A stretch of 43,576 bases of DNA, taken from contig DHJC01000082.1 of assembly GCA_002404155.1 (NCBI GenBank), positions 1-43,576 of the forward strand, given 5' to 3'. Below the pieces are notes generated by a model. That model searched no databases and was not told the DNA's origin. It saw only the letters and a list, made by a program, of their open reading frames with translations. Below are positions 8,048 to 16,232 of the stretch, piece after piece (within the stretch, counting starts at the first letter, position 1; each line of letters opens with the position of its first letter). This DNA is from Chloroflexi bacterium UBA4730. Its GTDB lineage: Bacteria; Chloroflexota; Limnocylindria; P2-11E. The position numbers were made by a program, and so were the translations under genes.

Positions 8048-8554
8048 ATGTCGCAAATGCCCCTCACCGTGGTGGATAACCCGGCCGACCGGCCGGAGTG
8101 GATCAAGGAGACCATCCGCCTCCTGACCGGCGTTGCGGCAGATGGACGTCGCTCGCTCCTCCATTTGGTGGAGGAGACGACCGACGCGGATCTCCTGGCC
8201 GGCACGCCGGCGGCTTGGGGCCTCGGGCAGATCGCCGCGCACCTCCTGATCGTCGACCGGGGTGTCTCCCTGATCGCGCTTCGTCTGGCCCGGGGTGAGG
8301 AGGCCGGTGCGACGGGCCAGCCGCGTCCGGACGCCGCCGGGGTGACTCGGGACGGCCTTCGCGTGCTCGCCGAGAAGGCCGCGGCCGTGGCGGATCGCCT
8401 GCGGGCGGAGTTTCCCGCCGACCCCGACGCGGCCAGGACCGCCGCGCATCCGTTCTATGGCTCGATGAACTGCTTCGGCTGGCTCCTCACCGTGCCCAAC
8501 CACTACCACGCGCATCTTTCCGCATTCCGCGAAGGCCGCCCCTCGGCGCTCTAG
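8048..8554 (+). CDS. DinB-superfamily four-helix protein
   Basis: 168 residues from ATG 8048 (an in-frame TTG at 8033 is also possible). The sequence is helical throughout. GLGQIAAHLLIVDRGV near residue 57 matches the first metal-ligand helix of DinB/maleylpyruvate-isomerase-like proteins, and PNHYHAHLSAFRE near 150 supplies the His-x-x-x-His ligands of the last helix. DinB-like proteins are metal-binding four-helix bundles, many of them thiol-dependent transferases; the substrate here is unknown. An AGGGG lies a few bases before ATG 8048. It is divergent from the HU gene and lies about 40 nt upstream of acsA. Two other DinB-like proteins occur in this window. Confidence 0.7.
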   Translation: MSQMPLTVVDNPADRPEWIKETIRLLTGVAADGRRSLLHLVEETTDADLLAGTPAAWGLGQIAAHLLIVDRGVSLIALRLARGEEAGATGQPRPDAAGVTRDGLRVLAEKAAAVADRLRAEFPADPDAARTAAHPFYGSMNCFGWLLTVPNHYHAHLSAFREGRPSAL

Positions 8555-8591
8555 CCGCTATCTTCGTCCTGACGCCGGGAGGATGACCGCA

Positions 8592-10550
8592 ATGTCGACC
8601 GAGGCTACGCAAAGCTCAGCACTCGACACGCTCGGCAGCGAGACGCGTACCTTCCCGCCGCCGCCCGAGTTCGTCCGCCAGGCGAACGTCTCTGATCCCT
8701 CAATCTACGAGCGCGCCGACAAGGACTTCGAGGGCTTCTGGGCCGAGCACGCCCGCACCCTCACCTGGCGGAAGCCGTTCACGAAGGTCCTCGAGTGGGA
8801 GGCGCCGTACGCGAAATGGTTCGCCGACGGGCAGCTGAACGTCACCGAGAACTGCCTCGACCGCCATGTTCAGGCCGGCAAGGGCGCGAAGGTCGCGTAC
8901 TACTGGGAGGGGGAGCCGGGCGACAAGCGGGTCCTCACCTACCAGGACCTCCTCGAGGAGACGCAGCGCTGCGCGAACGCCCTGAAGGAGCTTGGCGTCA
9001 AGAAGGGCGACCGGGTCGCGATCTACATGCCGATGATCCCCGAGCTGCCGGTCGCGATGCTCGCGTGCGCCCGGATCGGCGCGCCGTTCACCGTCGTGTT
9101 CGGCGGGTTCTCCGCGGAAGCGCTCGCCGGCCGCATCGGCGACTCCGAGGCGAAGCTCGTCATCACCGCCGACGGCGGCTATCGGAAGGGCAACGTCGTA
9201 CCGCTGAAGAAGAACGCCGACGACGCGATCGCGCAGACCTCGACGGTCGAGAAGGTGCTTGTCGTGCAGCGCACGAAGCAGGAGGTCGCCTGGACCGCTG
9301 GGCGCGACGTCTGGTGGCACGACATCGTGCCCAGGCAGAAAGCCGACTGCCCGGCCGAGGCGCTCGACGCGGAGCACATGCTCTACCTGCTGTACACGTC
9401 GGGCACGACCGCGACGCCCAAGGGCATCGTCCACACGACCGCCGGTTACCTCACCGGCGTCGCGGCGACCACGAAGCTCATCTTCGACGTGAAGGATCAC
9501 GACGTGTTCTGGTGCGCGGCTGACATCGGCTGGGTCACCGGCCACAGCTACATCGTCTTCGGGCCGCTCGCGAACGGCGTCACCGGCGTCATGTACGAAG
9601 GCACGCCGGACTTCCCGGACAAGGACCGGTGGTGGTCGATCATCGAGCAGTACAAGGTCTCGATCCTCTACTGCGCGCCCACGGCGATCCGCACGTTCAT
9701 GAAATGGGGAAGCGAGTACGTGCAGAAGCACGACATGCGCTCGCTCCGGCTCCTGGGCTCGGTGGGCGAGCCGATCAACCCTGAGGCGTGGCTCTGGTAT
9801 CAGCAGACCATCGGCGGGGGGCGCTGTCCGATCGTCGACACGTGGTGGATGACCGAGACGGGCATGATCCTCGTCTCGCCGCTCCCGGGCATCACGACGA
9901 CGAAGCCTGGGAGCGCGACGTTCTCGTTCCCCGGCGTGCAGGCGGACGTCGTCGATGAGGGCGGCAGCAGCGTGCCACTCGGTCAGGCGGGCTACCTTGT
10001 CATCACGCGTCCATGGCCGGCGATGCTCCGCGGCATTTACAAGGACGACGAGCGATACCGCGACACGTACTGGAGCAAGTACCCGGGCCGCTTCTTCGCC
10101 GGTGACGGCGCGAAGCGTGACACCGACGGCTACTTCTGGCTCATGGGCCGGGTCGACGACGTGATGAAGATCTCCGGCCACCGCATCTCGACGACCGAGA
10201 TCGAATCCGCGCTCGTCTCCCATCCGAAGGTGGCCGAGGCCGCGGTGATCGGCCGCGACGACCCGGTGACGACACAGGCGATCTTCGCCTTCGTGACCCT
10301 GCGCGGCGGCAACGACTCGAGCGACGCCCTGTCCAAGGAGCTTCGCGAGCACGTCGTCTCGAAGATCGGCTCGATCGCGCGCCCGAAGACGATCATGTTC
10401 ACGCCGGAGCTGCCCAAGACCCGGTCCGGCAAGATCATGCGGCGGCTTCTCCGGGACATCGCCAACGGCCAGCCGCTCGGCGACACCACCACCCTCGCGG
10501 ATGCGACCGTGGTCGAGACGATCCGCGGCTCGACGGGTAAAGAGGCGTAA
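8592..10550 (+). CDS. acsA: Acetyl-CoA synthetase (acetate-CoA ligase)
   Basis: 652 residues, the standard length. The enzyme activates acetate with ATP and CoA through acetyl-AMP. The phosphate-binding loop YTSGTTATPKG is near residue 267, WWMTETG near 417, and the hinge/C-terminal catalytic region GRVDDVMKISGHRISTTEIE near 520. PKTRSGKIMRR carries the catalytic Lys (about residue 614), the site that protein acetyltransferases modify in this family. I choose ATG 8592, not 8583, because GGAGG lies 9 nt before it while 8583 directly abuts the ribosome site. It is followed by an MHS-family carrier gene 183 nt downstream, which suggests linked uptake and activation of a short-chain acid. Confidence 0.96.
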   Translation: MSTEATQSSALDTLGSETRTFPPPPEFVRQANVSDPSIYERADKDFEGFWAEHARTLTWRKPFTKVLEWEAPYAKWFADGQLNVTENCLDRHVQAGKGAKVAYYWEGEPGDKRVLTYQDLLEETQRCANALKELGVKKGDRVAIYMPMIPELPVAMLACARIGAPFTVVFGGFSAEALAGRIGDSEAKLVITADGGYRKGNVVPLKKNADDAIAQTSTVEKVLVVQRTKQEVAWTAGRDVWWHDIVPRQKADCPAEALDAEHMLYLLYTSGTTATPKGIVHTTAGYLTGVAATTKLIFDVKDHDVFWCAADIGWVTGHSYIVFGPLANGVTGVMYEGTPDFPDKDRWWSIIEQYKVSILYCAPTAIRTFMKWGSEYVQKHDMRSLRLLGSVGEPINPEAWLWYQQTIGGGRCPIVDTWWMTETGMILVSPLPGITTTKPGSATFSFPGVQADVVDEGGSSVPLGQAGYLVITRPWPAMLRGIYKDDERYRDTYWSKYPGRFFAGDGAKRDTDGYFWLMGRVDDVMKISGHRISTTEIESALVSHPKVAEAAVIGRDDPVTTQAIFAFVTLRGGNDSSDALSKELREHVVSKIGSIARPKTIMFTPELPKTRSGKIMRRLLRDIANGQPLGDTTTLADATVVETIRGSTGKEA

Positions 10551-10583
10551 TTCCACCTCGCGGAACCCGTGATCGCCTGCTCC

Positions 10584-10612
10584 TTGACGGCTCGCCGAAC
10601 TAAGCCCTCAAT
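10584..10612 (+). promoter_or_regulatory. Possible promoter upstream of the MHS carrier
   Basis: TTGACG (10584-10589) and CTCAAT (10607-10612) are separated by 17 nt, in the 183-nt gap between acsA and the carrier gene. The -35 is good and the -10 matches only 3 of 6 positions, so this is tentative. Nothing else recognisable lies in 10551-10725. Confidence 0.3.
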
Positions 10613-10733
10613 ACCGCAATTCGAGCGCTTCCGCGCCGCCGGGAGGTGGTGGAGAGAAAAGCGGCTGGGCGGGTGCCGCGCTGTGATCGCGTCAGGACCA
10701 CGACACCTCGCGCGAGTTTGAAGGAGGGCAATC

Positions 10734-12272
10734 TTGGCAACGACGATGGCCGCCCCGCGGCCAGCGAGTTGGCGCTCGACGTACGGTCTTCCGTTCGTCA
10801 TCGGCGCTTCCTCGGCCGGCACGATCATCGAGTGGTACGACTTCTATCTGTACGCGACCCTCACCCCGTTCCTCGCGCCGATCTTCTTCCCGAGCGATAA
10901 CCCCACCGCGTCGCTGCTGGCCGCGTTCGCGACGTACGCAATGGGCTTCCTGGTCCGTCCATTCGGTGCGGTCGTCTTTGGCCGGATCGGTGACGTCGTC
11001 GGGCGCAAGTACGCGTTCCTCATGACGATCTCGATCATGGGTGTCGCGACGGTCGGCGTCGGCCTGTTGCCGACGTACGCCGCGATCGGCATCCTCGCCC
11101 CGACGATCCTCCTGCTCCTCCGGCTCGCCCAGGGCCTGGCCCTCGGCGGCGAGTACGGCGGCGCGGCCATCTACGTGGCCGAGCACGCCCCCGACAACAA
11201 GCGGGGCTTCTACACCGCGTGGATCCAGACCACCGCGACGATCGGATTCTTCCTCGCGCTCGCCATCATTCTCCTGTTCCGCACCAACATGAACGCGGCG
11301 GACTTCGCGAGCACCGGTTGGCGCTACCCGTTCCTGATCTCGGCCATCCTGCTCGCGTTCGCGATCTACATCCGGATGCGGCTCCAGGAGACCCCGCTCT
11401 TCGCGCGCCTCAAGGCGCGCGGTGAGACCTCGACGAACACCGCGAGCTGGGCCAAGGAGAGCTTCAGCGGCCGGAAGGTCGGCACCATCGCGCTCGTGCT
11501 CCTCGGCCTGACCGCCGGTCAGGGCGTGGTCTGGTACCAGGGTCAGTTCCAGGCGAACTTCTTCATGACCACGTACCTGAAGCTCACGTTCCTGCAGTCC
11601 TACCCGATCATGCTCTGGGCCGTCGGCCTCGGCACGCCGTTCTTCCTGTTCTTCGGCTGGCTCTCGGACAAGATCGGACGGAAGATCATCATCCTGTCCG
11701 GCTGCCTCATCGCGGCGGTCACGTACGTCCCGATCTATCACGCGATGTACGACGCCGCGAACGTCACCTACGACTCGGCCGGCCTCATCACGAAGGCCGA
11801 CCCGAACGTGCCGATCCTGATCGCGCTCGTGTGGATCCAGGTCATCTACGTGACCATGGTCTACGGCCCGATCGCGGCGTTCCTGGTCGAGTACTTCCGA
11901 GCGAAGGTCCGCTACACCTCGCTCTCGATCCCGTACCACTTCGGGAACGGCTGGTTCGGCGGATTGCTCCCGCTGTTCTTCACCTACCTCGTGGGCGCGA
12001 CGTTCCCCGTAGGGAGCAAGTCTTACGTGCCGTTCCTCAATAACTTCATGTCGCTGCCGATCGCCAGCAGCATCAGCCTGCGGCAGTTCAACACCACGAA
12101 CGATCCGAACGGCAACATCTACCTCGGCCTCTCGTACGTCATCATCGTGGCGCTCATGTCGGTGGTCATCGGGACGCTGTTCCTGAAGGAGCCGAAGGAC
12201 GTCAAGATCTGGACCGAGGTCGGTGGCGAAGACGAGCTGGGCATGGTCACCGAAGCGACCCCGGCAGACTAG
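10734..12272 (+). CDS. MFS carrier, metabolite:H+ symporter (MHS) family
   Basis: 512 residues with about twelve membrane segments. The MHS hallmark GTIIEWYDFYLYA is near residue 28. The MFS loop GRIGDVVGRK is between helices 2 and 3, and LAQGLALGGEYGGAAIYVAE near 128 matches the ProP/KgtP-type helix 4. A second GWLSDKIGRK-type loop lies near 310. The loop after it, including HAMYDAANVTYDSAG, is longer than in ProP. A strong AAGGAGGG sits 5 nt before the TTG start, so TTG 10734 is secure. Downstream of acsA on the same strand, acetate or another small monocarboxylate is a reasonable but unproven substrate. A perfect hairpin terminates the gene. Confidence 0.88.
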   Translation: MATTMAAPRPASWRSTYGLPFVIGASSAGTIIEWYDFYLYATLTPFLAPIFFPSDNPTASLLAAFATYAMGFLVRPFGAVVFGRIGDVVGRKYAFLMTISIMGVATVGVGLLPTYAAIGILAPTILLLLRLAQGLALGGEYGGAAIYVAEHAPDNKRGFYTAWIQTTATIGFFLALAIILLFRTNMNAADFASTGWRYPFLISAILLAFAIYIRMRLQETPLFARLKARGETSTNTASWAKESFSGRKVGTIALVLLGLTAGQGVVWYQGQFQANFFMTTYLKLTFLQSYPIMLWAVGLGTPFFLFFGWLSDKIGRKIIILSGCLIAAVTYVPIYHAMYDAANVTYDSAGLITKADPNVPILIALVWIQVIYVTMVYGPIAAFLVEYFRAKVRYTSLSIPYHFGNGWFGGLLPLFFTYLVGATFPVGSKSYVPFLNNFMSLPIASSISLRQFNTTNDPNGNIYLGLSYVIIVALMSVVIGTLFLKEPKDVKIWTEVGGEDELGMVTEATPAD

Positions 12273-12291
12273 ACGCAGCACGCGAACGATC

Positions 12292-12321
12292 GAAGAGGGA
12301 GGCCGGAGGGCCTCCCTCTTC
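12292..12321. terminator. Bidirectional hairpin terminator
   Basis: Perfect 13-bp stem: GAAGAGGGAGGCC (12292-12304) pairs with 12309-12321 around a 4-nt loop. It sits between the convergent MHS carrier and double-GNAT genes. No T-run follows, so termination may depend on the stem alone. Confidence 0.75.
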
Positions 12322-12328
12322 CCGCTGA

Positions 12329-13342
12329 CTAGAGCGTCTTCTCGAGCTCGATGTGCGCCGGCAGCATCACGTAGCCGAGCTTCGCGTTGATGCCGCGCAT
12401 CGCCTTGTTCGGCTCGTCGTTCGTCGTGAGCATGGCGCGCAGCCCGGCGGCCTTCGCGGCCGCGAGCATCTTCAGCTTCAGGGCCGTCGCGAGCCCGCGG
12501 CCGCGGTAGTCCCGGCCGGTGCCGGTCGTCCACGTGTAGCCGCGATCCGTGCCTTGCTTCCCGGTCGTCGTGAACGCCGCGATCCGCTCGCCGTCGAGCG
12601 CGACGATCGTAGCGTCATTCAGCATCTTGCCGCTGTCGACGGCCATCTTCTTGAACTTCTCGTAGGTCCAGTGCGGGGGCGGCGAGGCCCATGGGACGTC
12701 TTCCCATATCGGGGCCTCGGCCTCCCAGAGGTCGTGCCAGAACTTCTCGATCGCGGGCTCGTCGCGACCACGCAGGAACTCCGTCACCGTCGCGAGCCGG
12801 ATGCCTGACGACTCGACGCGCGCGACCACGTCCTGGAGCGGGCCGCCGTCGAACGTCTTCACCTCGACGTAGGACTCGATGCGACGTCCGATCTCCTTGT
12901 ACCCGTGCTTCTGGGCCCACTCGAGCGACCCTTCGAACGCGGCGCTCGTGCCGGCAAGGATCCGCGGGGCCTTCGCCTTGCGGGCCGCGGCCTCGACCGC
13001 GTCGAGGAGGGCCGTGCCGAGGCCCTTGCGCCGGTGCGCGCGCATGACGTTGATCCCTCCGAAGAGCGTTCCGTCGGTGCGGGGAAAGAATCCCGGCCCG
13101 AGGTCGGCGCCGCCGGCGAGCCCGCCGTGCGGGGCGTCGATCGATACGCGGAGGAGGTCCTTCGGCGGATCGATGGCCTCCCACTCGCGCCATTCGTCCG
13201 CCGTGCCGCGCTGGAGCTCGTGGACCTGCTCGTTGCGCTCCTGCACCGATGGCTCGCGATCGCTGTCCCGGAAGTCGCGCGCGCGGTAGCCCTTCGGCAG
13301 GGTCGCGGCGATCGCCTCGGCGCCGCTCATCGTCGTGTCCAT
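12329..13342 (-). CDS. Tandem GNAT-fold acetyltransferase
   Basis: About 337 residues containing two GNAT domains. The first acetyl-CoA-binding motif is RRKGLGTALLDAVEAA in the N-terminal half, and the second is DYRGRGLATALKLKMLAAAK near the C-terminus. The tandem layout resembles mycothiol-synthase-like proteins, but nothing shows that this one makes mycothiol. The second domain ends with TNDEPNKAMRGINAKLGY, the usual GNAT Asn/Tyr segment. ATG 13342 is chosen close to the first conserved strand; an in-frame GTG at 13393 would add 17 residues. No clear Shine-Dalgarno sequence precedes either start. It is convergent with the MHS carrier gene. Confidence 0.75.
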   Translation of the reverse strand: MDTTMSGAEAIAATLPKGYRARDFRDSDREPSVQERNEQVHELQRGTADEWREWEAIDPPKDLLRVSIDAPHGGLAGGADLGPGFFPRTDGTLFGGINVMRAHRRKGLGTALLDAVEAAARKAKAPRILAGTSAAFEGSLEWAQKHGYKEIGRRIESYVEVKTFDGGPLQDVVARVESSGIRLATVTEFLRGRDEPAIEKFWHDLWEAEAPIWEDVPWASPPPHWTYEKFKKMAVDSGKMLNDATIVALDGERIAAFTTTGKQGTDRGYTWTTGTGRDYRGRGLATALKLKMLAAAKAAGLRAMLTTNDEPNKAMRGINAKLGYVMLPAHIELEKTL

Positions 13343-13437
13343 GGCGGCAGCATCGGACGATGGCGCCCCGGACGCAACCGTCAACTGCGGCACACTTGCG
13401 CGATCCGAGCGATCCTGGCGAACTGGGGGAGGTAGCG

Positions 13438-13698
13438 ATGGACGAGCAGAAAGACCGGGGCGACCGTGGTCCGATGGACCCGACGCGGAAGCTGCTGAAG
13501 GTGTTCGGCGTGAAGGTCACCGACTACGAGTCGAAGACCGACGAGCTGCTGGCGCGCTGGGCGGCCGCGAACGAGAGCGAGCGCGCGACGATCCAAGCCG
13601 AAGTGCTCGAGCTGAGCGCGGACCTCGCGCACTGGCTGCGCGAGATCTCGTCGCACGTTCTCGAGCGGCAGGAACGGGTGCTCACCGCGCTGCGCTGA
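13438..13698 (+). CDS. Small helical protein, function unknown
   Basis: 86 residues with no signal peptide or membrane segment. After a charged start (MDEQKDRGDRGPMDP) the protein is predicted to be mostly amphipathic helix (TRKLLKVFGVKVTDYESKT, then WLREISSHVLERQERVL). I recognise no family. GGGGGAGG about 6 nt before ATG 13438 fixes the start. It is divergent from the GNAT gene and about 130 nt upstream of the CsbD gene. The intervening bases (13699-13815) show no clear feature. Confidence 0.6.
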   Translation: MDEQKDRGDRGPMDPTRKLLKVFGVKVTDYESKTDELLARWAAANESERATIQAEVLELSADLAHWLREISSHVLERQERVLTALR

Positions 13699-13831
13699 AC
13701 CGACGCTGCGCCGTCACGCGCGCGTTACGCGATCGCCGCTGAATCGCGCCCCTGGCCAACGCAGCGGCACGGGCCTTGCGACCTCTCTCGGTGAGCGTCC
13801 GCGAACGCGGGCGCATGCGAAGGAGGCTCTC

Positions 13832-14002
13832 ATGCAGGACAAGATCAAGGGTGAAGGCAACGAGATCAAGGGCACTGTCAAGGAAGGGGCCGGCAAGCTC
13901 GGCGGCGACAAGTCGACCGAGGTCAGCGGCAAGTGGGACAAGTCGAAGGGCGAGGTCCAGGAGAAGGTCGGCGACGCCAAGATCAACGCCAACAAGCCGT
14001 AG
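13832..14002 (+). CDS. CsbD-family stress protein
   Basis: 56 residues: MQDKIKGEGNEIKGTVKEG opens the protein and KWDKSKGEVQEKVGDAK follows near residue 36. This Lys/Gly/Glu-rich two-helix pattern is typical of CsbD-like proteins, short hydrophilic proteins induced by general stress in many bacteria, with no known biochemical role. GAAGGAGG lies about 7 nt before the ATG. The gene is followed by a hairpin terminator that overlaps the next gene's start. Confidence 0.88.
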   Translation: MQDKIKGEGNEIKGTVKEGAGKLGGDKSTEVSGKWDKSKGEVQEKVGDAKINANKP

Positions 14003-14029
14003 TCCGACCCGCTAGACCAAAAAGCGCAG

Positions 14030-14061
14030 AATGGTCGCCCGTGAGGGCGGCCATTTTGTTT
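14030..14061 (+). terminator. Hairpin plus T-rich tail after the CsbD gene
   Basis: AATGGTCGCCC (14030-14040) pairs with GGGCGGCCATT (14045-14055) with one G-T wobble, around the 4-nt loop GTGA; TTTTGTTT follows. It has the form of an intrinsic terminator for the CsbD gene. The loop contains the GTG start assigned to the next gene. Confidence 0.75.
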
Positions 14062-14373
14062 GCTGGTTTGCTCGCGTGCGCTGCGTGCGCGTCTCACGCG
14101 ACCGCCGCGGGCGCCGCGCGAACACCCCCGCCGCCAGCGCCGCTGGCCGCGATCGCGCCCCAGGGCACCGAGCTCCGCTTGGACATCGTCGAGCTCACCT
14201 GCCACAGCTGTGCCGGGGCGGTGGCCGTTGGTACGTCGCACATTCCTGGCGTGCTGCACGTGTCGGCCGAGATGATCGACCACATCCTCATCGTGAAGTA
14301 CGATCCCACGCAGCTGACGGAAGCCGCGCTCATCGTCGCCATCGACACGGTGGTCGACGCCGTCGTCAACTGA
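14041..14373 (+). CDS. Lipoprotein with heavy-metal-associated (HMA-like) domain
   Basis: 110 residues. A lipoprotein signal (RAAILFAGLLACAAC; lipobox LLAC near residue 13) is followed by an Ala/Pro linker. A ferredoxin-like HMA fold then begins at TELRLDIVELTCHSCAGAV. The metal-binding Cys-x-x-Cys (TCHSC) is intact, and VDAVVN ends the domain. It is probably a membrane-anchored copper- or other thiophilic-metal-binding protein outside the cell membrane. The assigned GTG lies in the loop of the preceding terminator and has no Shine-Dalgarno sequence. No better in-frame start exists before the signal peptide. No metal ATPase or regulator is adjacent. Confidence 0.7.
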   Translation: MRAAILFAGLLACAACASHATAAGAARTPPPPAPLAAIAPQGTELRLDIVELTCHSCAGAVAVGTSHIPGVLHVSAEMIDHILIVKYDPTQLTEAALIVAIDTVVDAVVN

Positions 14374-14452
14374 TCTCGTCCGCGCGTTCGCCGGACATCA
14401 CGCCGATCCGCTCGGCCACCTCATCGGGCTGCTGTCGTTCGCCCGCCCACGG

Positions 14453-14728
14453 GTGCGCGACGGCTGCTTCCTCTATGTGACCGATCGCGGACTCGCGCAC
14501 CTGCTCGTCACGATGCGCGGGTACGCGGCGATCACGTTCGGGCACGTGATCATCAGCGCGCGCGAGCCGAGCGACGGCCTCTGGTTGCACGAGCGGCGGC
14601 ACGTCGAGCAGTACGAACGCATCGGGCTCGCGTTCATCCCGCTCTACCTCTGGTTCATGCTTCGCCGTGGCTATCGCACGCATCCGTTCGAACGTGACGC
14701 GTCCGGCGCGGCTAGGCTGTTCGACTAG
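14453..14728 (+). CDS. Membrane-associated protein with HExxH motif
   Basis: 91 residues from GTG 14453. GYAAITFGHVIISAREP is followed by LHERRHVEQYERIGLAF and then the membrane segment IPLYLWFMLRR. HERRH fits the HExxH zinc-metallopeptidase pattern. From memory it belongs to a widespread uncharacterised family whose members read HERxHVRQYERWG before a membrane helix and end with a PFE motif (here HPFERDA). The same frame stays open and coding-like upstream to about 14372 (DLVRAFAGHH, DPLGHLIGLLSFARP) without any ATG, GTG or TTG. The true start may therefore be unusual, or the protein may be shortened here. Catalysis is not demonstrated for this family to my knowledge. Confidence 0.6.
   Translation: MRDGCFLYVTDRGLAHLLVTMRGYAAITFGHVIISAREPSDGLWLHERRHVEQYERIGLAFIPLYLWFMLRRGYRTHPFERDASGAARLFD
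14713..14718 (+). promoter_or_regulatory. -10-like hexamer TAGGCT upstream of lpd
   Basis: TAGGCT lies inside the end of the HExxH gene and finishes 10 nt before the lpd start, with no Shine-Dalgarno sequence between. It is the same hexamer seen before murA and, on the minus strand, before the SRPBCC gene. Confidence 0.4.
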
Positions 14729-16132
14729 GTGAGCGAGCAGCGATACGACATCGCGATCCTCGGTGGTGGCCCCGGCGGATACGTCGCGGCGCTCTACGCG
14801 GCGGCGAAGGGAGCTCGTGTCGCGCTCGTGGAGCGCGACCGCGTCGGCGGCATCTGCGTGACGGTCGGCTGCATCCCGTCGAAGGCGCTCCTGGACTCCA
14901 GCCATGCGTACTGGCTGACGACGCACGGTGAAGAGCTCGGGATCATCGTCCAGGGAGCATCGTTCTCGCTGCCGAAGGCCGTCGCGCACAAGGACGCCGT
15001 CGTCAAGCAGCTCGTCGGCGGCATCGAGCAGCTCCTCAAGGGCCGCAAAGTCGACCTCATCACCGGGAGCGGGACGCTCGTGTCCCCCGGAGAGCTCAAG
15101 GTGAAGGCGGCCGACGGCGAGCGGTCGGTGAAGGCGAACGCGGTCATCGTCGCGACGGGCTCGAAGGTCGGCATGCCGCCGATCAAGGGGCTCGCCGAGG
15201 CGAAGCCGCTCGACAACGTGGCTGCGCTCGCGCTCGCCGACGTGCCGAAGCGGCTCATCGTCATCGGTGGCGGCGCGATCGGCATGGAGCTCGGCACCTT
15301 CTACGCGGAGGTCGGCTCCAAGGTGACGGTCCTCGAGATGCTGCCGCAGCCCATCGGATACGCCGATCCCGAGCTGGTCCGGCTCCTCGTCCGGGCGCTC
15401 GCGCCGAAGGGCGTCGAGATGAAGGCGAACGCGAAGGTGACCGAGGTGACCCGCACGGGGAAGACCGTCACCGTCGCCTACGAGATCGACGGGAAGTCCG
15501 AGTCGGTCGAGGGCGACGAGGTACTGCTGGGTGCGGGACGGGTCGCGAACTACAGCGGCGTCGAGAACGCCGGCTTGAAGACGGAGCGCCTGGGCATCGT
15601 CGTGGACGATCGGATGCGCACGAACGTGAGTGGCGTGTGGGCCGTCGGCGACTGCATCGGCGATCCGCGCGCGCCCAAGCTCGCCCACGTCGCATCCACG
15701 CAGGGCGAGGTCGCCGTCGACGTGATCCTTGGCGAGGACGCGAAGATGGACTACGACATCGTGCCGAACGTCGTGTACACGCATCCCGAGCTTGCGACCG
15801 TGGGTCTCACCGAGGCCCAGGCCAAGGAGAAGTACCCCGACGCGAAGTCGGCGCGCTTCTCGTTCAAGGCTTCGGGCCGGGCGCTCGCCCTCGGCGAAAC
15901 TGACGGGCTGATGAAGCTCGTGACCGCCGGGCCGCATGGCCGGATCCTCGGCGTGCACATCGTCGGCCCGAGTGCGAGCGAGCTCATCGCCGAGGCCACG
16001 CTCGCAATGCGGCTCGAGGCGACCACCGAGGACGTCATCGCGACGATCCACGCGCACCCGACCCTTGCGGAGACGTTCCGCGAGGCCGCGCTCGTGTCGG
16101 CCGGCACGGCGATCCACACCGCAGGGCGCTAG
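14729..16132 (+). CDS. lpd: Dihydrolipoyl dehydrogenase (E3)
   Basis: 467 residues, the standard length. The FAD-binding motif GGGPGGYVAA is at residues 12-21. The redox disulfide GGICVTVGCIPSKALL gives Cys43 and Cys48. The NAD-binding GGGAIGMELG lies near 180, the second FAD contact WAVGDCIGDPRAPKLAH near 305, and the catalytic HAHPTLAETF near 445. The enzyme reoxidises lipoyl groups of 2-oxoacid dehydrogenases or glycine cleavage; no E1 or E2 gene is in the window, so it may serve several complexes. GTG 14729 follows the previous stop directly. CVTVGC instead of the common CLNVGC is a mild variant that keeps both Cys. Confidence 0.93.
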   Translation: MSEQRYDIAILGGGPGGYVAALYAAAKGARVALVERDRVGGICVTVGCIPSKALLDSSHAYWLTTHGEELGIIVQGASFSLPKAVAHKDAVVKQLVGGIEQLLKGRKVDLITGSGTLVSPGELKVKAADGERSVKANAVIVATGSKVGMPPIKGLAEAKPLDNVAALALADVPKRLIVIGGGAIGMELGTFYAEVGSKVTVLEMLPQPIGYADPELVRLLVRALAPKGVEMKANAKVTEVTRTGKTVTVAYEIDGKSESVEGDEVLLGAGRVANYSGVENAGLKTERLGIVVDDRMRTNVSGVWAVGDCIGDPRAPKLAHVASTQGEVAVDVILGEDAKMDYDIVPNVVYTHPELATVGLTEAQAKEKYPDAKSARFSFKASGRALALGETDGLMKLVTAGPHGRILGVHIVGPSASELIAEATLAMRLEATTEDVIATIHAHPTLAETFREAALVSAGTAIHTAGR

Positions 16133-16216
16133 CCATGCCGCCCGGGTCCAGGGCATTTACGAGGCGAAGCACATCCGAGATTGCTAGAGGAGGAGCCTCC
16201 GTATGGGGATCTGTCC

Positions 16217-16222
16217 GATAAT
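16217..16222 (+). promoter_or_regulatory. Likely -10 box of the tRNA-Arg gene
   Basis: GATAAT ends 10 nt before the mature 5' end of the tRNA, the expected place for a -10 element with a short leader. No good -35 is visible at the right distance. Confidence 0.4.
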
Positions 16223-16232
16223 TGGCGTGTAC

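Noticed and set aside
10692..12533. Long minus-strand open frame opposite the MHS carrier
   Set aside because: It reads as low-complexity Arg/Asp/Glu sequence antisense to a clear membrane carrier and crosses a terminator; not coding.
14366..16156. Long minus-strand open frame opposite lpd
   Set aside because: Antisense shadow of a fully conserved dihydrolipoyl dehydrogenase; no recognisable domain.
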